A stretch of DNA of 64,000 nt from Ulva prolifera (taxonomy: Eukaryota; Chlorophyta; Ulvophyceae; Ulvales; Ulvaceae). A program made the position numbers and the translations under genes. Shown here in pieces: positions 1 through 10,420 of this stretch; position 1 is the stretch's first letter, and each line of letters begins with the position of its first letter. The stretch spans positions 5,876,522 through 5,940,521 of the forward strand of contig CM041202.1 of the NCBI GenBank assembly GCA_023078555.1. The letters are read 5' to 3'. The notes under the pieces are model-generated. The model was given only the letters and a program-made list of their open reading frames with translations. It had not been told where the DNA came from and ran no database searches.

Positions 1-176
1 CGGGGACCGCAGGGGCGGGAGGTAGTCGCGCGTGCACTGGAGGGGCTCACGCGCCTGCAGCAGCTCGCGCTGCCAGGGTATAAGGGGGATCTGGACCGGC
101 TGTGGCAGGCGGTGCGGTACCTGCCTCTGCAGGGGGGGGTGTCTGGGGTTGCTTTGCCGGGCGCGAATCGCTGCTG
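1..176 (+). CDS. 3' end of a leucine-rich-repeat-like protein (partial, cut by the left edge)
   Basis: Frame 1 is open from the first base to a TGA at 174-176 and gives 58 residues. The segment ALEGLTRLQQLALPGYKGDL, at about residues 13-32, has the leucine spacing of one leucine-rich repeat, and a second amphipathic stretch (LDRLWQAVRYLPLQ) follows. This suggests the C-terminal end of an LRR protein, probably a protein-protein interaction module. A 34-base poly-C run begins ten bases after the stop, so it would lie in the 3' UTR. Only one repeat is visible and the rest of the gene is outside the window, so the family call is tentative. The segment could also be read-through from an upstream exon. 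Confidence 0.4.
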
Positions 177-184
177 ATCCAGGA

Positions 185-185
<1 letters not shown>

Positions 186-219
<34 letters not shown>
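186..219. repeat. Poly-C homopolymer, 34 bases
   Basis: An uninterrupted run of C just downstream of the stop at 174-176. Three similar G runs occur elsewhere in the window: 40202-40221, 48252-48274 and 54411-54439. Run lengths this long are easily mis-sequenced. Confidence 0.95.
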
Positions 220-2781
220 ACGTCCACGCTCCTCCCCTCGGCTGTGACGCCGTGTGGTCTACATGCTGAGCTTGCTGCGCTCGGCCGGGAGGCGACTGGC
301 ATTGTGTGGACACAAGATATCCCAGTCTGGACTAGGGGGTTATGCAGCTTTGCAGCGGGGCAGGCTGCTTCGTCTGTTGGTGTGTCCCGTCGAGAGAAGG
401 GTCAAGAGTAGTGCATGAGCCATGTGCGTGGGTAGGCATCTAGCGGTCAACAGTGTGGGCACGAGGCAGCTGCAGTCGTTGCCTTTGCAGATGTACTTGA
501 GTGTGTGCAGCGGGGTGTCCTTAGGCGCAGCACGCTCAGACATGTTCTGGCGTGGCTCGGGAAGCGCCTTCTGGGGGACCGGCCAGGCAGTGTCGAGAGA
601 GTAGCAGACTACTAGCAGTGCACTTCGTCGGAACATGGGTGTTACAAGGACAAAGCAAGCAAGGGGCATGTGTGTGTGCGTCATCAATCAGAGAGGCTGT
701 GGGGCTGGGTTGATGAGGCTGTTTGTCTCATTTCTTTGTATGTGTACAATGGGGCAGTGCTGAAGAGTGTGGCTGGCACTCCGTGGACGCAAGACAGTCG
801 GACTATCAGCGGTGCGGGTGGGGACATGAGATGAAAAACAGCATTGTGTTGCAGGCTGTGTAGTGGCCGCAGCGTACTAATAGTCATGCGGAGTGTTTCA
901 GAGTAGCTTGTCCTGACCTGTAAGCGTACATGTATTAAGAGCTTGTAACAGTGTGCGTGCAGCATTTGGGTCATGCGAGATCAACCTTGACACACCATGT
1001 CGTCAGATTCATGATGCGTCACAGCTATGATTCTGGTGTGCTGCACAGTCCCGGTTTGATGGCCATGATGTATACGTCCCAACACTTGCTCAGTCGGAGT
1101 GTACACTCCAAGATGCAAAGTTCCGGGCAGCAACATGTTAAGCACAAACGGCCCTGACACACATGTGCCACGCATGTGCGAGACATGTCTACACAGTCAG
1201 GTCTTCGCCATGGAGAAAACAATACAGTGTTACTGCACTGAGATCAGTGTTTACATTCCCAATGCATCACTACAGCCAAAATCCTGGGATAGTGTACACC
1301 CTAAGCACCATCCTGACATACGTTCACATTCGTGGCCAGGAGACAGCTGTGCCACTTTCAATACGTTGGGACTACATACGGCAGCTCTTATGCCCTCAAC
1401 GTCCATGCTGCACAAGCACAGCTCACAAAACATCTGGCATGAAAGCGTGCCAGGTCAGGCCGACCATCTGCACGACCTCACTGCCATCCACATGCATGCC
1501 TCATCCACATGCATGCCTCATCCTGCACTCCTGATCTCAGAACAAAATACACGAGAACCCTGAAATCTACTCTAACTCTAGGCACGCTCAGGGTTCCGAC
1601 AAAAATAGTGACCTGCCTTTGCACAATCAACACCATGCCAAAGAAAAGTATACATTCGTACAATCATACGTGCCGCGCAAGCCCCCGCTACCTGGAGGGG
1701 TGCTGGACGCAGTGATGCATAAACGGCATCGTAGAATATCACACATCATGCTTCTCAGCACAGCACACAACAATGCACCCCGAGTACCATCGCAGCCCTT
1801 CGCCTGTGTCACTGCCGGCCGCAGCGCCATACACACCAAACATGCACAGACACCGTGCCCGGCCATACGAGAACCATTCACAAATCGGGTTGAATTTGCA
1901 GATCAAACAACGCAGTTGCGCCGCTTGAAATACCCCCGCACATCGTGGACCACATCTCCATCCGCCTCCTCCCCAACAGGCTGCAGGGGAGCGGTGCGGG
2001 TGACGCATAACTTCGGTGATTTGATGCTGCAGCTGCGGTGACTGCCCGCCGCACACCGCGTTTTCCAGGCTGACCGAGCATCGATGGTGGGCGGAGGGTG
2101 TCAGCTATGTCAGCCGCGCTGAGATGGCCCTTCTGCGCGTGGAATGCGCAGCATAGGCCCGCGTGGAAGCCTGTGCTGCAACTACACCACAGTCAAGTGC
2201 CGGTCGTAGATCTCTGCCCCCAACCGCCCCGCAGCCGTGGCCATGCTGAGCCGTGCTGTGGTGTCAAGAACTCACATGAGGCCGCCTCCATCGGGCCGCA
2301 CACATACATGTGCTGGCCTGGAGGAAGATCATGCTGCGACAACCACAGCACACCCAGCACGTGAAACACACCTGGCGGGCGGGAGAAGGTACCAGCCCAA
2401 TGGCATCTTAAGCAGCGTCGATGGGAGTGTGCAGGGCGCCAAGCTGATGCTGCTGAAGCTGGTCCAGATGCATGATGGATGCGGTGAGTCTCGATCTACA
2501 CCCTGCAGTGTGGACCTATCGTTGGTCATTCGTCCGAAAATTAAACTGGCTTCAAGCGGGACCACGATGCAGCATCCACAACAGGCCCCATTGCTGCTGG
2601 AAACGTCCCTGTGCAGATGGCTGCGCAGGAATGCATGGCTGCGCAGGAATGCATGGATGCATGCAAGCGGCGCAACGACTCAGGATGTACCGGTCAGCAT
2701 GGAGGCATGCACGTAGACCAGGACCGTGTGGCTGCAGACATCAAGCCAAGCAGATGGCGCACCGTGACAATCAGTGGAACT
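220..2781. other. Intergenic stretch with no supported gene
   Basis: Open frames here are short, overlap on both strands and show no recognisable motif. It holds an inverted copy of the TTGTCCTTGTAAC motif at about 640-655 and an 18-bp unit (ATGGCTGCGCAGGAATGC) repeated in tandem at 2617-2634 and 2635-2652. The right end should contain the 3' flank of the minus-strand kinase that stops at 2782. Confidence 0.6.
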
Positions 2782-5700
2782 TCAGCCAAGGGCGGCACTC
2801 ACAAGCTCCACACGGCGCGGCTTGTGCGCTGCGTGCTGCGCAAACCCGTCCATGCACACCCCGCCCAGCAGCGCTGCAGCGCATGTGCCCGCATCGCAGC
2901 ATGACATTCCGTTCTGTGCTGCCGGCCCCGCCACTGGCGCCGCCTCGCCCAGATCCATCGCCTTCGAACCGGCACGTTTGGTGCCAGCGTGGGCTTGCCA
3001 GTTGTTGCGCGCTGCGCTGCGACGCGATGCATTTCCAGCCGGCTGGCCAGCAGGCACATCCTCCGGCACCGGGAGGTTGTCGGAGCCGCCGCTGCAGAGC
3101 CCGTGCTGTGCGGGCTCTTCATCTTCCGGCAGCGGATCCGCAGCGCGGCTCATGATTGACGTCTGTGCGCTTGGAGGCTCGCAGCAGGAGGGGAAGGCCT
3201 GGTGCAATGACGTCAAGGGGCCACTGGGCATGGATGCAGACTCGCACATCCGATTTTCCCGCGGGAACGCTGGCAAGCAGCCTGGGGACGAGAGGCCGGG
3301 CGTCGCCATGAACCATGCGCTGTCCGTGCAGTGCGCCATGCTGTCCACATACGTAGTGCGGAGCATGCTGGTGGGCTGTGAAGTGTGCTGCGGCCCTTCG
3401 TCTGCCGACGGAACAACCGTCGAGCTGTCTTCGCGGAAGCGGGTGCCTTTGGACCGTGCAGACGGTGGAGGCTGGAAGAACGGCGTCTCAAACAACCTGT
3501 CAGTCTCGCCGTCACCACGCCATGACCGCACTCGCGCTGGAAGGTCTCCCATGCAAGGCACACATACATTCGCCATGGTGTCAACGGCGGTGAGGGACCC
3601 GTCGTGCGAAGGCAAGTGCACCTCCGGCCACTCCATGCTGTCACTGTGGAGCAGCACCGGTGGCGCACGGGGCAAAGCGAGCACGTCATGCGTGCACGCT
3701 TCCAGCCCCTGTGGCCACATCACGTCTCCCGGCGCCATGCCGGCCTGTGGCCCGATCGCTGGCTCGACCTGTGCAGGGAACAGCGCCAGCTTGGGGTGGG
3801 GGGGCATGCCCCAGCGCTGCAGCAGGCGCGTCGGGCAGAGGTGGCCGTGTGCCCAGAGGTCCTCCTGAAGCCACGCAAAGATGCATCGGGCCGTCACGGC
3901 CGGTGGCCGCGCAGCGGGGTCAGTGTCGGTCATCCACAGCAGCACAGTCAGGAGTGTTGGGTCGGAGGGGACCGCGTGCAGAGCAAGGTTGTCCACAATC
4001 TCACCCTGCACAGGGTGTGCCACCGTCAGGATCCCAAAATGCCACGCGACCACGAGCAATCAGGTGGCGCTTTCATGCACACATCTGTATCTGTCAGATG
4101 ATTTATGCACTCTTGCAACGCTCCCCATCTCCCCGGTCGTTGCACCACACAGCATGCAGATGGGAATAACGCATACATGCAGTGCTGGCGGCGCTGACAT
4201 GTACATGCAGACACACAGCAGCATGCACATCCCAATGCGCAAAGGTGGCTACGCACCTGCATCACCCAACGGCGCGTGTCCGCGCCCGGCAGCTGCCACG
4301 GGAACATCTTGACGCCGAGCAGCAGCAGCGTCACTCCGGCCGAGTAAACGTCTGCAGCCGGGGAGGCAGCGATGCGAGCCCCAGCGGCCGCGGCCCCCGC
4401 AACCTCCGGCGCCGTGTACGGCAGCGTGCCAACGATCGCTGCAGTGCCTCCGGCCAGCGGCTGTGCGATGCCACGGGCCGCCCCCGCATCGCCAAGCGCG
4501 ACGTCGTCATGGTTCCACACGCCGTCGATGGCTGCGGCGGCGGCTGCCCGGCGGAGGAAGAGGTTCTCAGGCTTCACATCGTTGTGCACGAGTCCCGCGG
4601 CCGCAAACGCGGCGATCGCGCTGCAAACCTGGACGCCGATGCGGAGACGGGAAGCTGCCCGTGCGGAGGGTGCGTAGTGGTGGGGGTCTGTTAGGGTTGG
4701 GCTGACGGACAGCACATCAAAGAGATCTCCACCTGAACAACGCTGATGGTCAGGCCTCCACTACAAGGCGCTCCCGATGCACCACTCGAAGGGCATGTCA
4801 TATGCAGGCACACATGCGATAGAAAGGAACAGTCTCCGGAACTCAGAATCAGCGGTTACACTCACGTTCTTGGGCAGCTGCCGGTTGAGAAATGAGGACT
4901 GTGAGGCGACAGCCCTCTCACACAAGGATACTTCAAGAAAAATGCAAGCGGGTGGCGAAGCACGACATGGGACGGGGGCGCACCACCGCAGTGCTCCATG
5001 AGAAGGCCAACCGGCAGCGTGAGGCCCTGCTCTGGCGGGGCGAACAAGCAACCGTGCAGCGCGGCGACATTGCCCTGACCTGAACCTCTCGCCACAGCGT
5101 CGGCGCGCGCCTCTGCGCCAGCGTGCCACAGGCTGTACGCCTCGTGGCTGAAGTGCACACCCGCATGCAGCCGCGCCTCATGGGATTCATGCATGCCAGA
5201 GATCTTCACGGCGGCTAGGCTGTCACCTAATCCACGCACTCCCGAAGTGAATACCTGCAGCGGCGCGTGCAAGATCAGCTGCCTGATGTCTGCAACTGTG
5301 CACTGCACCTAATCACAGTGAATTGGGATATACCTGGCCATCTATGCATAGAGCCATGTCAGCAGGATCTCCAACAGCCGGCATTTGCCCAATGTACGAT
5401 GGAAGCAACCGGGCATCTTGCCTTGGGCAAAGCATCGGCTACTCTACGACAAATGAAGAAAAACCCACATAAATCACCATTTACAGCGCGCTTGCCAAAG
5501 GCATGCAACCTGTCTTCTCTCAGCGTGTGTTTTTTGAAAAATGCATTTTGCATGGGGGATGTCGGATGGGGGGAGTTGATAACATCTACAGCTGTGTGAC
5601 CAGGCCAATGGCAGAGAGACTCCACAGCTGTGACGAAACAGGTCATGTGGGGCTATGTCATGACAGCAGCGGCACAGGAGCCCTTGGCTTGCTGCAACAT

Positions 5701-6795
5701 GCTGTACCTCCACAGGGGAGCTTTCACAGAAGCTGAGGTGCCTTGTTCACAATGTACCTATCAGCCCCAAAGCTGACTAAAACAAAGCAAGGCTCCAGTT
5801 TGTGGTTCACTATGCTAGCTTCTTGTGTAGTTTTCTGATGTAAATTACCATGTTGCGGGCCTTGGCATTCAAACACCTCAACCATAAACCTGATCAAACA
5901 CACAATAGATAAACCGTGCGCCTGGTCTGCTGTGGCCATGCAGTGACGACGGCACCCAAAAGTCCACAGGGAATGTAGAATTCCTGGCCTCACAGTATTG
6001 TTGCAAGGCAGTGGGGACAATTTGCACATGACCATTGCACCAGGGTTGAAAAGACATGACCATTTACGTCAGCACCCTGCTGCAGCAGCAACCCTGACTC
6101 AGCTGCAGCACCTATCCTGATGCTTGTAGTCTGTCCTGGTGTTCTTTCATACATGGCCCATGCCTATGTATGGCCTGTATTGCTTGAATTGGTATGGCCA
6201 TGATGCATCAGTTCATCACAGCTATGCTTGATTCACCACCATGTGATCAGTTGTGGATGTAATTAAGCTGAAGACCAGCTGCCAAGATGCCTGGAGACTA
6301 CATCTGTGGGTCTACAAAAGCTAACGTGACCCACAAATATGTGACAAGGACAAGGACAAAGGCAACAAGGCAGGCAGATCCGCGAACGCAAAAACTTATG
6401 ATGAAACAGCGAGCTGCAGACGATCATGAAGGTACAAACAGTATTGCAGCTGCTCAACACTGAAGGCAACACCGTGTCCAGCAGCACGCGGGGAGGTCTC
6501 CCAGAGAGGGTGAGCAACGCACCGTGCCATATGTGCCCCTCCCGATGCACTCCACCAGGTGAATGTCATCTGTGCTGACTGCTGGGAGGTGAGGTGGATG
6601 AGGCAACGGCCAGGCGCTGCCGAGTCCAACGACCTCGGGACAGGAATGTGGGGATGGAGTGGTTCCTGGAACATCATATGCGCTGGCAGCACTGACCGCA
6701 GCCTGCCCCGCACATTGATGACCACGACGTTCCTCGATCACTGCACAAAAATGGACGTGATCAGTTCGTGGAGCTACACATGCGGGCGCTGCCAT
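2782..6795 (-). CDS. Divergent protein kinase with long C-terminal tail (4 exons)
   Basis: Exons read on the minus strand: 6795-6523, 5254-4924, 4687-4257 and 4005-2782. Phases match at every junction (0, 1, 0), giving about 752 aa. The kinase domain crosses all four exons: the glycine loop GRGTYGT ends exon 1, the ATP-binding lysine is in AAVKI (about residue 108), the hinge is LLMEHCGG, the catalytic loop is HNDVKPEN (about 236-243), then GDAG in place of DFG (about 268-270), APE, DVYSAGV and finally DPAARP in exon 4. The Arg of HRD is Asn and the Phe of DFG is Ala, so this is a non-RD, unusual kinase; activity cannot be judged. A six-alanine insert precedes the DAG. The tail of about 360 residues has no known domain. 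The ATG at 6795 is the first in frame, but an acceptor-like CTCCCAG inside exon 1 leaves room for an upstream exon. Substrate and pathway are unknown. Confidence 0.8.
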
Positions 6796-8489
6796 GCCGT
6801 AGTCATATCATGCAGCGCCACGAACTGTCAATGACAGAGCAGGCGTGGCCACGGCCGTAACAAAGCGAACGAGCGCCAATATGCCAACACAGATGATCAT
6901 ATACTCATGATGAGTCTCGATGCGCCATCAGCGTGTCCGATGGCAAGCACGGCGCAAGGCATGGCAAGTTGCGAACGTGTGTTCACAGCCCCGTTGCGGT
7001 AACGCTACAGCCCAAAAGCAGGGCCCTGGTCATATGAACAAGCAACGACAAATGCAGTATACCAGAGCTGCGCTTCCCGAAGATTGTAAGTTCTGCTTCT
7101 TAGGCATGTTCGGCACTGACAGCGCTCATCGCCAACTCGCACATCGATGCAGATGACCCAGTACAACATTGCAATACGGTAGCGCAATACCATGCCAACC
7201 ATAACGATCACAAACATAAGGTGGGGCGATCTGACTGGGTGAACATTTCATAGCCTGGCTGCAAGGCGGAATTTGCCGCCCTGCGGTCAAGGACATGAGC
7301 GCTGCATGGTCGAAGTGACCACAGCTACTTCGACAGAGAGTCGAAGCACCTGCTGAATATAATGGAACTGTCTGCTGTACTAAAGCCGGCAGAGTGCTCG
7401 TGCAGCGGCAAGTATTGCCGTCTGATTTCCGATGCCATGAATCGCGGCATGAAACACGCGCGGCTCGATTCAGCCATTTAAACCGCACACATCGTTATTC
7501 CGCTCCACGGAATCTTTGGGCACACTCAAGGCAAAATCAGCCACTTTCCGGCATAATTCAAATGTGCGGTGTGCCGTCGGGCTGGACTCTCGTGCACCAC
7601 AGGCTCAGTGAAGTGTCGCGCTCGCTGCGTCGGTATCGTCACCACGCCTCGACGTGAACAGCAGCCTATGAAATCTGGCTCAACCTTCAAAGCAGGCCAT
7701 TCAGTTCCCTTGCGCACCTGTGTGAGTGTAGCGCATCCACTTCTGTGCCTGGGACAGTGAATCAACTGGCACGACGGGAACGATGCCCGGCGACTGCTCT
7801 AAGCGCTCACTCTACTGAGTAGATAGCTGGCCCTCTTCTTTGCTGATAAATCTTTTTATGATTTTGGATGTGTACGTGCAGGGCTAGTTGAGAGAGGTGG
7901 TGAAAGCAGTGTTCGAACGGAAGTGACTTCGACAAGACGTATCAATTTGTACTGCACCAACTGTGAACCGGACTGGTAGCATACTGCTGATAGCATGTTC
8001 ATATGTGCACGTCTGTGCATGCGGATGGGCACGGTCAACGGCCGGCTCCAATGCACGAAAGCTCATGGCTTGTTGGTGGATCGGGCACGGTCATGCATGG
8101 ATACGCCTCGAGCGTAAACCCGTGGAGCTGGTGCGGGTTTGCGTGGCCTGAATTTCGGGATGCGGGCTGACGGCGAATCTGCCACGTGGACGATATTTGT
8201 GCGCCGCGCATGTGGCAGAGATGCCGCGCGCTGTCGTCGCGACGATGGGCGCACAGACGAGCTGTGCGTGGCCATGTACGCGCGACGTTCACTCAGCCAC
8301 AAGTCAACAGGCGTCACTTGCACGCGGCCTCCCATAAATATATAATGGCGCCCGGAGTATTTTCGGGTTGGATTCGCACCTTCCGCTGGGCGGCAACGCC
8401 ATCGCTGCAGTCATGCCTTGTCCGCTTGTCGACCGCGATCAACACCATGGTGCACCCGCCACGTGTGTGGCGTATCTACGGGATATTCT

Positions 8490-8658
8490 CCAGGGCTCTA
8501 CATGCCGATCGGTTTCCCGACATATTATGAGAGAAGGGGCGAATTACCGACGGCCAGCGAAGCGAGCCGTCGGTTTTCCCGGCGACGAGAGGGGCCTTTC
8601 GGTGCAAACCGATCGTATTCCCGCCAAAATTCGGAAGCTTTGGCAAAATCCCACTGGG
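8490..8658 (-). mobile_element. MITE-like repeat, family 2, copy a
   Basis: The reverse complement of this segment matches 19560-19736 closely. Shared blocks are the end TGTCGGGAAACCGATCGG, an internal hairpin built around GGCTCGCTTCGCTGGCC, and GGGAAAACCGA. The ends read CCAGGG and CACTGGG, which would form a short inverted repeat. No open reading frame is carried, so this looks like a non-autonomous DNA element. Confidence 0.6.
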
Positions 8659-9377
8659 ACCATGCATGTTGCACACAGCCACGGATAATGCTGTCCAGAA
8701 GTCATCGCATCGCTGTCTGCACGGAACCGCGCATGCGAGCAGCATGAAAGGTGAGAGTGTTGCAACCAATTGGGAGATGGTGTCGTATGCCCGAGGCGTC
8801 TGGCGCAGCCGCGCCGGCCGCGCAGGCAGACGTCGGCGCTTTTCGGTTAGCCCATCAAGTTGTCGTCAAGTTGTCAACAAGCGCGGGGCCGCAAGTAGGG
8901 CTGCGCCATGCATGTGGCGATGGCCACAGCGCCTGACACCACATTAGAGATCTCGAGCAGATGTTGGTGAAGACGGTGCTGGCTAGGGCAGACTGCAGCT
9001 TCAAGACAAAGAAAGCCTGAGCAGACAGCAACACAAAGACAGCTGAGCTGACTTAGCCCTTGCGCATGCTACACGTGCACGGAGACCGCTGGCAGTCAAC
9101 TCATGACTTGCAATTGCAAGCTCGGTCAAAGGAAAGGCCTGCTGCAGCTGCTACTGCTGCAGCTGCTGCACAGGGGAAACGGAACATGCTCTGGAGCTGC
9201 TTGCTGATTTCGTGGAGCTGTCTGCTTCGTCTCCTGTGTTCGTGACACTGGGATCACTCGGCACTCACTGGTCGGCTGCCTTAAGTATCTGCGCTGCAGC
9301 GCCCCACGATGCATGTGGCAGCTCGGCAGAGGCTGCTGACCGGCACATGGGTGACAATGTGTGGCCGTGACGGTGCA

Positions 9378-9480
9378 GGAGCGTTGGGTCGTTTTGCAGC
9401 ATTTCCAGGTCTTCCACCAAGAAATTAGACCTGCAAATTCGGAATTGTTATCTATGATCGGACCCGACGACTCAACACTG
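9378..9480 (-). mobile_element. MITE-like repeat, family 1, copy R1
   Basis: A 103-bp segment flanked by the direct repeat CGGTGCA (9371-9377 and 9481-9487). Its ends form an imperfect inverted repeat: GTGTTGAGTCGT at one end against GCGTTGGGTCGT at the other. The reverse complement is about 80% identical to 20636-20735 by eye. A 7-8 bp target duplication with short inverted ends resembles hAT-type MITEs (inference). There is no coding capacity. Confidence 0.6.
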
Positions 9481-9860
9481 CGGTGCATGCCCCTTCCCCT
9501 GGCCTCGCTATTGCATATGCAACGTACGGGAACGTCCGCCCCCCGCTGCGTCCGCGTTCCGCAACAGGCCGGCAACGCGCAAGGATCATCCGCCGCTCCC
9601 AATGACTATTACTATTATGCATTCCGCAAGAGCACGAGGCATGTTCTTTCCACGACGCCCTTGCGTATGGTCGCCCGCCAAGTCCGCGCCGCGGTCCCGC
9701 TGATGACCTCGCCACGTGGACAAGGCAGTTTCCGGCGGGAGTCACGGTGCTGTCCGATGATCCCTCGCCGCTCACGGGCCATCCTCCCGGAGGGGTGTGC
9801 CGCAGCTCTCGGTCCACAGGGACCCGGCAGTACAGGTCGGCCATCGGCCTAGGCCGACGC

Positions 9861-9896
9861 AGGATGGCGGAGGCCTCCGGAGGCCTCCGCCATCCT
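9861..9896. repeat. 36-bp perfect palindrome
   Basis: Two 18-base arms, AGGATGGCGGAGGCCTCC and its exact reverse complement, meet with no spacer. A second palindrome (TCGGCCTAGGCCGA, 9844-9857) lies three bases to the left. Neither is in a recognised gene. Confidence 0.9.
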
Positions 9897-10153
9897 ACTG
9901 TTCAGCGCTGTCCGCCATGCGGTGTGGTGAGTGCCTGCTTCGCCTGGGATTGCTGTACCAAGGCCCTGATGCGGCGCGGTGCGGGCTGTCGTGGGTAGAC
10001 TGGAGAGTGGGGAGGGCCACGAGGCGGTGAGTCTGCTGCCGGGAGGGGGGGTTGTAAGGTATACATTCAGGCGGCCCCAGGTGGGCCTTGAGTGCAGCTG
10101 TTGTCAATATTTTCATGAGTATTTATGTGCGTGTGAGGATGTGAGCATGTGTT

Positions 10154-10247
10154 AGGCCATGGGTGGGTGTATTTGCAGGGTTGTAGGTGTGTTGGTGTTT
10201 AGGCCATGGGTGGGTGTATTTGCAGGGTTGTAGGTGTGTTGGTGTTT
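10154..10247. repeat. 47-bp unit in exact tandem duplicate
   Basis: The unit starting AGGCCATGGGTGGGTGTATT occurs at 10154-10200 and again at 10201-10247 without differences, so the duplication is recent or maintained by slippage. Confidence 0.9.
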
Positions 10248-10370
10248 CTTGCAAGTAAATGCACATGCATAGGGTTTCGCTTCTGTGAGGTGGTTCGCAT
10301 GATGGTGATAAAGGAAATCAAATCTTGACTGACTTCGCCACATCCTTGCCACATCCTTGCCGGCCATCGC

Positions 10371-10420
10371 CATCCATCGCCATCCATCGCCATCCATCGC
10401 CATCCATCGCCATCCATCGC
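10371..10420. repeat. Minisatellite of 10-bp unit CATCCATCGC, 5 copies
   Basis: Five exact copies of CATCCATCGC, flanked by degenerate CATCTGC and CGGCCATCGC units. There is no gene around it. Open frames across it are an effect of the repeat and not evidence of coding. Confidence 0.9.

Noticed and set aside
47-313. Poly-glycine protein on the minus strand
   Set aside because: Produced by the 34-base poly-C run; no start or motif.
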